From: Tessaracoccus oleiagri
Lineage (GTDB): Bacteria; Actinomycetota; Actinomycetes; Propionibacteriales; Propionibacteriaceae
Reading direction: 5' to 3'
Length of the DNA stretch: 64,000 nucleotides
Assembly (NCBI RefSeq): GCF_900103275.1
Contig: NZ_FNGP01000003.1
Span: forward strand, 124,001-188,000
Position 1 is the first letter of the stretch. The number at the start of each line of letters is the position of its first letter. The notes under the pieces are model-generated. The model searched no databases and had not been told where the DNA came from. It was given only the letters and a program-made list of their open reading frames with translations. Shown here piece after piece: positions 35,597-42,156 of the stretch. Both the position numbers and the translations under genes were made by a program.

Positions 35597-37243
35597 TCAG
35601 GACGCCGAGGGCACGACGAGGGGGAGCCGGACGGTGAAGACCGTGCCGACTCCCTTCTCGGAGTCGACCGTGATCGTGCCGTGCTGTTCGCGCACGAAGC
35701 GTTCCGTGAGCGACAGCCCGAGACCGGTGCCGGGGATGGCGGCCTTGCGCACTTCCTCCGTGCGGTAGAAGCTCGCGAAGACGTGGTCGAGTTCCTCCCG
35801 GGTCATGCCGATGCCGGTGTCGGCCACGGAGAACTCGGCGTGGTCGTCGTCCATTCGCGCGGAAAGCGTCACGACGCCCCCGGCCGGGGTGTACTTGATG
35901 GCGTTGGAGATCACGTTGTCGATGATCTGCGCGGTCCGCAGCCGGTCGGCCACCACGGGGAGGGACTCCGGCAGCTCCGTCTCGAGCCGAACCCCCGCCG
36001 ACCGTGCCCGCGCGGCCGCCGACTCGGCGCTGTGACGAAGGAGCTTGACGAGGTCGGTGCGCCGGAGGATCAGTTCCTTGGTGCTGGCGGCGTCGAGGAG
36101 GCTGCTCACCAGGACGAGCAGCCGTTCGGCGTTGCGGTGGATGATCCGCACGTAGCGCGAAAGCTCGGGGTCCAGCTCGGCGTCGCGGGCCAGCTCGAGG
36201 TACCCGATGATCGACGTGAGCGGCGTCCGGAACTCGTGGGAGACGTCGGCGACGAAACGGTCTCGTGCCCGGATGGCGTGCATCAGTTCGGTGACGTCGT
36301 GGAAGACCACCACGGTCCCGTCGAAGGTGCCGTCCTCGTCGTGCATGGCCTGGGCCGAGACCGACAGCGTCAGCTGTTCCGGTGCCTGCCCGACGGTGAT
36401 GAGGCAGCCCTGGAAGCTCTCGCCCCGGATCGCGCGGAGGACAGGACGCTCCTCGAGCGGCATCGGGGTCGTGCCGTCGGGTCGGTACTGGAGCAGGTCC
36501 GCCTCGGCCCCGTCGTCGGTGCCCTCGGGCAACCCGATCATGTGGAAGCGCCGCTGGGCGGGGTTCATGATCATGTCGTTGCCGTGCCGGTCGGTGACGA
36601 GGATTCCGACGTCGGTGGTGTCCAGTACGGTCTGGAGCAGGCGGTTGCGCTGCCGGATACCGGCCAGCGACGCGCCCAGTTCCTCCGTCTGCTTGTCGAC
36701 GCTCCGGCTGATGACGCCGGTGGCGATCGCGAGGCTCAACATGAACAGCGGCACGAGGAGGGGACGCATCAGTTCCTGCTGGCCGACCTCGGGCGCGTTC
36801 ACGTAGGGCCACCAGGTCACGGCGGCGCTGCCGATGAGGGACAGCACCAGCGCCAACCTGGGGAACACGTTCGACCAGCCCAGCCAGAACACGGGGAAGG
36901 CCGCCAGCATCGTCATGCCGTCGAGCTGGTGCCGGGCGTACTCCACGACCGGGGCGAGGGCGACGAAGTCCAGCAGCGGAATCGCCCAGTACGCGTACTC
37001 GGGCAGTTTCTGCCAGGGGATGGTCCCGGCCAGCAGCGTCAGGACGGCGACGCCGGCCGCACCGAAGAGAAATTCTCGGGCCGCGAGTGCGCCGTTCGCG
37101 TCGAGATAGAGGCAGGCGAGGACGACGAGCCCGACCGACACGGCGACGGGCAGCTGGGACAAGAGGACCTTGCGTCGCAGGGGAAGCTCGCTGAAATACT
37201 GGGGCCGGTGTTCGTGTTTGCCCGGCGATTCGGCCACCAACAC
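35597..37243 (-). CDS. Membrane sensor histidine kinase with PAS domain
   Basis: A 548-residue sensor kinase. About six hydrophobic segments span residues 25-180, followed by a PAS-like domain (about 200-320). The dimerisation domain has H336 in VADVSHEFRTPLTS, and the ATPase domain has the N box DNVISNAIKYT, G1 box DTGIGM and G2 box GTGLGLS. The sensing part is membrane-embedded with short loops, so the signal may be within the membrane. The GTG start has AGGAAAGG upstream. It is divergent from the response regulator gene with only 80 bases between starts, which marks them as a cognate pair. Confidence 0.9.
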   Translation of the reverse strand: MLVAESPGKHEHRPQYFSELPLRRKVLLSQLPVAVSVGLVVLACLYLDANGALAAREFLFGAAGVAVLTLLAGTIPWQKLPEYAYWAIPLLDFVALAPVVEYARHQLDGMTMLAAFPVFWLGWSNVFPRLALVLSLIGSAAVTWWPYVNAPEVGQQELMRPLLVPLFMLSLAIATGVISRSVDKQTEELGASLAGIRQRNRLLQTVLDTTDVGILVTDRHGNDMIMNPAQRRFHMIGLPEGTDDGAEADLLQYRPDGTTPMPLEERPVLRAIRGESFQGCLITVGQAPEQLTLSVSAQAMHDEDGTFDGTVVVFHDVTELMHAIRARDRFVADVSHEFRTPLTSIIGYLELARDAELDPELSRYVRIIHRNAERLLVLVSSLLDAASTKELILRRTDLVKLLRHSAESAAARARSAGVRLETELPESLPVVADRLRTAQIIDNVISNAIKYTPAGGVVTLSARMDDDHAEFSVADTGIGMTREELDHVFASFYRTEEVRKAAIPGTGLGLSLTERFVREQHGTITVDSEKGVGTVFTVRLPLVVPSAS

Positions 37244-37281
37244 CTGAACACCTTTCCTATGGCCTGCGAAATAATAGTCGC

Positions 37282-37304
37282 TGGTCCACGATAGCCTTGG
37301 ACCA
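37282..37304. promoter_or_regulatory. Palindromic site between the divergent kinase and regulator genes
   Basis: Perfect inverted repeat TGGTCCA (37282-37288) and TGGACCA (37298-37304) with a 9-base spacer. It sits in the 80-base divergent control region, where both promoters must lie. It could be bound by the response regulator or another dimeric repressor. Confidence 0.5.
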
Positions 37305-37323
37305 ATCTAAGTGGGGAGTGCAC

Positions 37324-38121
37324 GTGGAAGAACGGCGTGTTGCAGTGGTCATCGAGGATGACGAGGACATTCGCGGGTTGCTCGTCGCCTTGTTCACGCA
37401 ATCCGGATTCGATGTCCATGAGACCTCGAAGGGTGTCGACGGGGTCCGCATGGTCGAGGAGGAGTCCCCGGACATCGTCACCGTTGACCTGGGCCTGCCG
37501 GACATCGACGGCTACGAGGTGGCCCGCCGGATCCGGCTGTTCTCGGACGCCTACCTGCTCATGCTCACTGCCCGCAGCGAGGAGATCGACGCGCTGATGG
37601 GGCTCGACGCGGGCGCCGACGACTACGTCATCAAGCCGTTCCGGCCGCGCGAGCTCCGCGCCCGGGTGGAGGCGCTCATGCGTCGGCCCCGGAAGCAGCC
37701 CGAGGTGGTCACGCCCCGGGCGCAGGCCATCGCGCCGGTGGCCGAGCCGCCTCCGGTGGGAATCGATGGAGAGCCGTCCTACGAGCTCAACGGGCTCCAG
37801 CTGTTCCCGCGCAGCTTCGAGGTCTCCGTCGAGGGCGAAGGCGTCACCGTCACGCCCACTGAGTTCATCCTCCTGAAGACCCTGCTCGCCTCCAAGCGCG
37901 TGGTGCGATCCAAGGCCGAGCTGTTCCGCGTGCTGCGCGACGAGGATCCCGACAGCGGCACGTTCGTGTCCATGGCCGATGAGCGCACCATCGAGGTGCA
38001 CCTCGGGAATCTCCGGCGGAAGCTGGGTGACGATCCCGCCACCCCCCGCTGGATCGAGACGGTTCGCGGTGTCGGGTACCGCTCGGCCGGCACCCCGGTC
38101 CGCACCGGCAGCCACGACTGA
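37324..38121 (+). CDS. OmpR/PhoB-family response regulator
   Basis: A 265-residue two-domain regulator. The receiver domain has acidic residues D12-D13, phospho-acceptor D55 in VTVDLGLP, T82 and K104 in VIKPF. The winged-helix output domain spans about 160-260 with LTPTEF-like TPTEFILLKTLLASK and the recognition region ERTIEVHLGNLRRKLGDD. The domains are joined by a proline/alanine-rich linker. The GTG at 37324 is preferred because GGGGAG lies five bases upstream; a TTG at 37297 is also in frame. It is paired with the divergent sensor kinase. Tandem 11-bp repeats in front of the SipW operon suggest one target. Confidence 0.9.
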   Translation: MEERRVAVVIEDDEDIRGLLVALFTQSGFDVHETSKGVDGVRMVEEESPDIVTVDLGLPDIDGYEVARRIRLFSDAYLLMLTARSEEIDALMGLDAGADDYVIKPFRPRELRARVEALMRRPRKQPEVVTPRAQAIAPVAEPPPVGIDGEPSYELNGLQLFPRSFEVSVEGEGVTVTPTEFILLKTLLASKRVVRSKAELFRVLRDEDPDSGTFVSMADERTIEVHLGNLRRKLGDDPATPRWIETVRGVGYRSAGTPVRTGSHD

Positions 38122-38125
38122 CGGG

Positions 38126-38509
38126 CTATGCCCCCGAGGGGCTGACGAACACCCGCAACTGACGCGCGGTCTCCGCCGCGAGCAGCCGCAGACACATCAC
38201 CACGCAGTGCAGCGCGCTCTCGCCCGGCCACGGGTTCTCCGGAGTGATGGACTTCACCCAGGCCTGCACCTCCGCGACGAGGCGTGACAGCGCTATCGCG
38301 CCCGCCATCTGCGACGAGGTCCGGAGGCTCAGCGCCGCGTCCTCCCAGTCCTGCACATCGCGCGCGTCCAACGCACGTTCCAGTCTGTCGACCCGCTGGT
38401 CCAGCATCGTCGCGTAGCGGTCGAGGAAGGTGCAGAGCGCGTCGCGGTCTCCGAGTTCCTCGCCCAGCAGGACGAGCTCCCTCGTGTCGAGCACGGGCGC
38501 AACGGTCAT
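38126..38509 (-). CDS. Hpt-like protein lacking the phospho-accepting histidine
   Basis: A 127-residue, mostly helical protein. The central block DVQDWEDAALSLRTSSQMAGA aligns with the Hpt consensus (A-H-x-L-K-G-x-S-x-x-x-G-A), but the histidine position is leucine (ALSLRTSS) and the LKG is LRT. It would therefore be unable to act as a phosphotransfer protein and might instead bind the receiver or kinase domain. The ATG at 38509 has GGAGG eight bases upstream; the frame extends upstream without a ribosome binding site. The stop is four bases from the response regulator stop (convergent). The family call is my own motif reading and is tentative. Confidence 0.6.
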   Translation of the reverse strand: MTVAPVLDTRELVLLGEELGDRDALCTFLDRYATMLDQRVDRLERALDARDVQDWEDAALSLRTSSQMAGAIALSRLVAEVQAWVKSITPENPWPGESALHCVVMCLRLLAAETARQLRVFVSPSGA

Positions 38510-38620
38510 GTACGGATCCTCCCCCTCGAGCCGCAGTGGTAGCACCATCTTTCCCCAAAGTTTTGCCGAAGATTCGCAGCGGCGCGCGTCGACGCTCCGA
38601 CGTCGTTCGGAAGCCCCCGG

Positions 38621-38658
38621 AGATCTTGTGGAGGTCTTGCGGATGAATCCGTGGATTC
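38621..38658. promoter_or_regulatory. Tandem 11-bp repeats and palindrome in the divergent region before the SipW operon
   Basis: AGATCTTGTGG (38621-38631) is directly followed by AGGTCTTGCGG (38632-38642), 9 of 11 identical, one helical turn apart, as in OmpR-family binding sites. Three bases later the palindrome GAATCC-GT-GGATTC occupies 38645-38658. The 225-base region holds the promoters of both the Hpt-like gene and the exported-protein operon. Confidence 0.5.
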
Positions 38659-38734
38659 CTTGAGCCTGAGGGCGTGGAATCAGGACGTCGAAACAAAACG
38701 ACGAGGACAACAGAAAAAGGGTACGAGACACACG

Positions 38735-39253
38735 ATGAACAAGATGATCAAGGGTGCAGCTTTCGCCGGCCTCGGCGTGGCACTCCTCCTGGGCGGCGGC
38801 GGAACGCTTGCCAACTGGAACGTCAGCGACGATTCGAGGGCAGGCATCATCTCCACCGGAGACCTGAACCTGGTCGCTTCAGACGGCAAATGGACCAAGA
38901 ATGGGGAAGCTATCGATCCGACCTCGTACAGGGTCGTCCCCGGCGAGACTTTGACGTACCAACAGGCCGTCACGGTCACGGTCCAAGGTGATGAGTTGCA
39001 GGCCGAACTGACTGTTTCAGGTGTCAGCCTCGACGACGCAGTGACTTTGGACGGGCCTTATCTCACCGACCCGGCGGGAGCGCGGGTCGATGGCACGATC
39101 ATCGGGAACTCGGACGTTCCGCAGCAACTGATCGCCACGGCGACGTTCGCATTCAGGGACGGCATCACCGGCCGGCAGGGTGCGGCCAAGACCTTCAATC
39201 TGGACAAGGTCGGCTACCAGCTGACCCAGGTGGCCGACACCAACAACAACTAA
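38735..39253 (+). CDS. SipW-dependent-type exported protein
   Basis: A 172-residue exported protein. The N-terminus MNKMIKGAAFAGLGVALLLG is a basic-hydrophobic signal ending in GTLANWNVSD, the 'GT-A-W' pattern of alternate signal peptides cut by SipW-type peptidases (RER_14450-like family). The mature part is beta-rich, with DLNLVASDGKW and a PGETLTYQQAVTVTVQGD segment resembling TasA/camelysin-type surface proteins. The ATG at 38735 is chosen because it starts the signal directly; the frame opens earlier without support. It is the first gene of a four-gene cluster with the peptidase at 39875. Confidence 0.8.
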   Translation: MNKMIKGAAFAGLGVALLLGGGGTLANWNVSDDSRAGIISTGDLNLVASDGKWTKNGEAIDPTSYRVVPGETLTYQQAVTVTVQGDELQAELTVSGVSLDDAVTLDGPYLTDPAGARVDGTIIGNSDVPQQLIATATFAFRDGITGRQGAAKTFNLDKVGYQLTQVADTNNN

Positions 39254-39313
39254 AAAGAGACCGACTCCGAGGGCAACTCTCGTAACCACAACAAAGCGCC
39301 AGGGGGTAAGACA

Positions 39314-39874
39314 GTGCGTTTTCGGCAGGCCCTGCAGCTCGCTGCAGTCGTTGCCTCCGCGGTGGTCGCGGGATTGTTCGGGGTCCAGGGGACGTTGGCG
39401 TTGTGGACGGTGTCCGCATCGTCGGACGCAGGCATGATTCAGGCGGCGGATTTTCGCTTGGATCTGAACGACAGGGAGATACCGGGCGGAGTAGCTGCCG
39501 CCGCGGTGGTGCTGGGGAGTCCCACCACGGTGCTCACCCCGTCGTCGCCGGTGTTCGTGAAAGTGGATGTGACACTCACCACGAACGCCACGGCCCCTTT
39601 CGAGATGGAGGCCGGTTTGGGGGCGGCCTCCATCTCGGAGACTTCCTCGGCGGAGCTCCGGCGCAACCTCGCCGTGAGCTATGCCGCAGTCGCGGGGGGC
39701 GACTGCGGCACGCCGGGGCTTCATTACACGGCCACGGCAGCCGCCAGGGTGAGCACCAGCGACAAGACCACGTTCTGTGTCCGGCTCGCGCTGCGCGAGG
39801 GTGCCCCCTTGTCCATCCAGCAACTCGGCGCGCGGATCAGCGTGCCGATGGAATTCACGCAGATAGGGATCTGA
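39314..39874 (+). CDS. SipW-dependent-type exported protein
   Basis: A 186-residue protein with a GTG start behind GGGGT. The signal peptide MRFRQALQLAAVVASAVVAG is followed by the same junction pattern (QGTLALWTVSASSDAGMI) as its neighbours. The mature domain is predicted beta-rich and has two cysteines (GDCGTPG and TTFCVRL) that could pair. The stop TGA abuts the ATG of the peptidase gene. Probably a surface or fibre-associated substrate of that peptidase. Confidence 0.78.
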   Translation: MRFRQALQLAAVVASAVVAGLFGVQGTLALWTVSASSDAGMIQAADFRLDLNDREIPGGVAAAAVVLGSPTTVLTPSSPVFVKVDVTLTTNATAPFEMEAGLGAASISETSSAELRRNLAVSYAAVAGGDCGTPGLHYTATAAARVSTSDKTTFCVRLALREGAPLSIQQLGARISVPMEFTQIGI

Positions 39875-40438
39875 ATGCTCAGGCTCCGTCAGCGCCCCGA
39901 CACCGAGGGCGCCGCTCCCGCACGCCTCCTCGTCAACGCGACGTCCGCCCTCCTGCTCTGGACGAGCATCTTCGCCGCACTCGTGCTCGTCGTCGTCCCG
40001 TTCGTCACGGGATCCACCACCTACTCCGTGCTCACCAATTCCATGGCACCGGCCTACCCGCCCGGCACCTTCCTCGTGGTGAGGCCCCAACCCTTCGACG
40101 AGCTGGCGATCGGTGACGTCGTCACGTACCAGATCGAGTCCGGCAAGCCCGACGTCATCACCCACCGCGTCACCGGCTTCGCCGCGGGCCAGGACGGGAG
40201 CCGGCTGCTCGTCCTGAAGGGCGACAACAACGACGTCGCCGATCCACCCGTGCGCGAGGTTCAGGTGCGGGGGAAGCTGCTCTACGCCGTTCCCTACGCC
40301 GGCTTCGTCGCCAACGCGCTCGGCCGCCAGGACCGCGGCCTCATCCTCAAGCTGGTCGCCGTCGGTTTGATCGTCTATGGCGCGGGCTCCGTGGTCGCCG
40401 GGGTGCGGGCGCGCCGTCGCGACAAGGGCCGCCGGTGA
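39875..40438 (+). CDS. sipW: SipW-type (ER-type) signal peptidase I
   Basis: A 187-residue membrane protease that cleaves alternate signal peptides. It has transmembrane helices near residues 24-44 and 155-175. The catalytic serine is S56 in VLTNSMAPAYPPG. The general base is H97 in VITHRVTG rather than the lysine of ordinary bacterial signal peptidase I, and D117 lies in LKGDNND. This Ser-His arrangement defines the SipW/archaeal/ER class. It is embedded between three genes for proteins with matching signal peptides, which are its likely substrates. Confidence 0.88.
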   Translation: MLRLRQRPDTEGAAPARLLVNATSALLLWTSIFAALVLVVVPFVTGSTTYSVLTNSMAPAYPPGTFLVVRPQPFDELAIGDVVTYQIESGKPDVITHRVTGFAAGQDGSRLLVLKGDNNDVADPPVREVQVRGKLLYAVPYAGFVANALGRQDRGLILKLVAVGLIVYGAGSVVAGVRARRRDKGRR

Positions 40439-40920
40439 GGGGGTGGAGCCTCGCCCGCGTCTGGCTGGTGGTCTTCGTCGCGGTGCTGGTCGGCGGTGCG
40501 GGCGGAAACGCCGTGGCCCTGTGGTCACAGCGGGCGACCGGCACAATCGATGTGACCACCGGCGGTTGGGGGATTCCACTCTCCGTCGCCTTCGCGGGCA
40601 ACAACGGGCCGGTCAAGTTCGACGGGTCACTCACCTGGGTGCCGCTGGTCGCCCAGACGTCCTCGGTCTCGTACACGATCTCCTTCGAGGCCGTGTCCAA
40701 CGTGGTGGTCACGAACCCGACATCGGCGGTGACCGTCACCGTGCCGCCCGGCGCATCCGGACGAACCCCCCTGGCGTTCGAGAAGAACAACAACAGCGTC
40801 CCCGCCGAACTGGTCGTGACCATCAGCCCGAGCAGCGGCGGAGTGGCGGGTGAGCCGTCGAAGTGGCGACTCGTGGTGGTCGACAAGCAGACGACCATCA
40901 CGGAGATCCCCGGATCCTGA
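40435..40920 (+). CDS. Exported protein with SipW-type signal peptide
   Basis: A 161-residue protein starting within the peptidase stop (GTGA). The N-terminus MRGWSLARVWLVVFVAVLVG and the junction GNAVALWSQRATG match the other two cluster members. The mature part of about 130 residues is rich in V, T and S and without cysteine, consistent with a beta-sandwich. No enzymatic motif is seen. Probably the third substrate or a minor component of the same surface structure. Confidence 0.72.
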   Translation: MRGWSLARVWLVVFVAVLVGGAGGNAVALWSQRATGTIDVTTGGWGIPLSVAFAGNNGPVKFDGSLTWVPLVAQTSSVSYTISFEAVSNVVVTNPTSAVTVTVPPGASGRTPLAFEKNNNSVPAELVVTISPSSGGVAGEPSKWRLVVVDKQTTITEIPGS

Positions 40921-40941
40921 GACGGCCGTACACTGGCTCCC

Positions 40942-41334
40942 ATGCTGCAGGCGGTGGACTGGTTCGATGATGGCTCGGTGTTCGTCGTCGACCTCGCCCT
41001 CGCGTGTTGCGCCCTCGAATCCCAGGCCGCCATCGGGAGCCGGCAGGGGGTACCCGTCGCCGACGTGCCGCCGGACGCGCGCGTCGTGCTGACCTTCTCC
41101 GGCACGCTGACCGCACCCATGGAGCCGGCGCTGCGCGCAGCCGTGGCGTCCCTGCCCCGCGAGCCGGTCGTCGTCGCCTTCGGCGCCTGCGCGATCGCGG
41201 GTGGCCCGTACTGGGACTCCTACTCCGTCTCCAAGGGTGTCGGCGACCTCATCCACGTCGACCACTTCATCGCCGGCTGCCCGCCGCCGCCGCGAGCGTT
41301 CGCGGAGGTCGTGGAGGCGGTGCGCCATGGGTGA
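40942..41334 (+). CDS. NuoB-like / hydrogenase small-subunit-like [4Fe-4S] protein
   Basis: A 130-residue protein, shorter than NuoB (184). It keeps the four ligands for a proximal cluster: C22-C23 in LALACCALES, C83 in FGACAIAGGPYWDSY and C113 in AGCPPPP. It is the first of an overlapping NuoB-NuoC-NuoI-like triad and differs strongly from the main NuoB at 4334. The N-terminal membrane-contact helix of NuoB is largely missing. TACACT ends 7 bases before the ATG and there is no Shine-Dalgarno sequence, so the triad may have its own leaderless transcript. Its partner for the large subunit is not in this window. Confidence 0.75.
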   Translation: MLQAVDWFDDGSVFVVDLALACCALESQAAIGSRQGVPVADVPPDARVVLTFSGTLTAPMEPALRAAVASLPREPVVVAFGACAIAGGPYWDSYSVSKGVGDLIHVDHFIAGCPPPPRAFAEVVEAVRHG

Positions 41335-41839
41335 CCTGCGCACCGAGGCGGAGCGGGCGCTCGCCGACGGCTTCACGTTCCTCGTCCACCTGACCGCCGT
41401 CGACGAGATCGGGCGCTCCGACGAGATCCGGGTGTTGGTGCTGCTCGAGCGCCCAGAGGACGGGGAGCGACGGACGCTGTCGACATTGGTGCCGCGCGAC
41501 GGGGGAGTGGCCCCCAAGCTCGACGACCTCTACCCAGCCGCCGCCTGGCTCCAGCGCCAGGTCCACGACCTGTTCGGCGTGTCGTTCGAGGGCGCGGACG
41601 ACCGGCCGCTCATCCACCACGGCACCGGCGCGCCCCTGCGCAAGGACGTGCTCCTGGAGCCGCGCAGCGACGTCTCGTGGCCCGGCGCACTGGAGCCGGG
41701 GGAGTCCGAGGCCTCTCCCAGCCGACGCAAGCTGTTGCCCGTCGGGGTGCCCGACCCCACCGTCGCGCAGGACCCCCGGGCGACGCCCGAGGACATCGCG
41801 CTCAGCGCGACGGGCACGCGGGTGAGGGGGCGACGATGA
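41327..41839 (+). CDS. NuoC-like protein
   Basis: A 170-residue protein related to the 30-kDa subunit of complex I. The core signature appears as AAWLQRQVHDLFGVSFEGADDRPLIHH followed by LRKDVLLEP, equivalent to the [10 protein letters not shown]...RKDYPL region of NuoC. The start ATG is inside the end of the NuoB-like gene (8-base overlap) and the stop overlaps the NuoI-like gene as ATGA. It lies between NuoB- and NuoI-like genes in an order that skips NuoD. Confidence 0.72.
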   Translation: MGDLRTEAERALADGFTFLVHLTAVDEIGRSDEIRVLVLLERPEDGERRTLSTLVPRDGGVAPKLDDLYPAAAWLQRQVHDLFGVSFEGADDRPLIHHGTGAPLRKDVLLEPRSDVSWPGALEPGESEASPSRRKLLPVGVPDPTVAQDPRATPEDIALSATGTRVRGRR

Positions 41840-42156
41840 TCCACGGCTCCATCCACCTCCTCGAGGAGAAGTGCACCTCCTGCATGATCTGCGCCCGTGA
41901 GTGCCCGACGTGGTGCATCCGCCTCACGTCCCACATGGAGCAGACGGTGCCCGCACCCGGTGCGCGGCCCCGCACCCACAACGTGCTCGACACCTTCACC
42001 ATCGACTGGTCGCTGTGCATGTACTGCGGCGTCTGCATCGAGCAGTGCCCCACGGACGCGCTCGTCTGGGGCGGCGCCCACGTGCCCCCGGCCGACTCGC
42101 TCGCGGACCTGCTGCACGGCAGGGACGAGCTCGCGCCGACGGAGGGCGGTGGCTGA
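41836..42156 (+). CDS. NuoI-like two-[4Fe-4S] ferredoxin protein
   Basis: A 106-residue protein with two classical four-cysteine motifs: C13/C16/C19/C23 (CTSCMICARECP) and C61/C64/C67/C71 (CMYCGVCIEQCP). It resembles the cluster-binding core of NuoI but lacks the N-terminal amphipathic segment that contacts NuoH, as expected if the triad is soluble or uses a different membrane partner. It is the last gene of the triad and overlaps the mannosyltransferase start. Confidence 0.78.
   Translation: MIHGSIHLLEEKCTSCMICARECPTWCIRLTSHMEQTVPAPGARPRTHNVLDTFTIDWSLCMYCGVCIEQCPTDALVWGGAHVPPADSLADLLHGRDELAPTEGGG

Noticed and set aside
40942-42156. The triad as a duplicated fragment of the local nuo operon
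   Set aside because: The proteins are much shorter and highly diverged from NuoB, NuoC and NuoI encoded at 4-13 kb, so a recent duplication is excluded.
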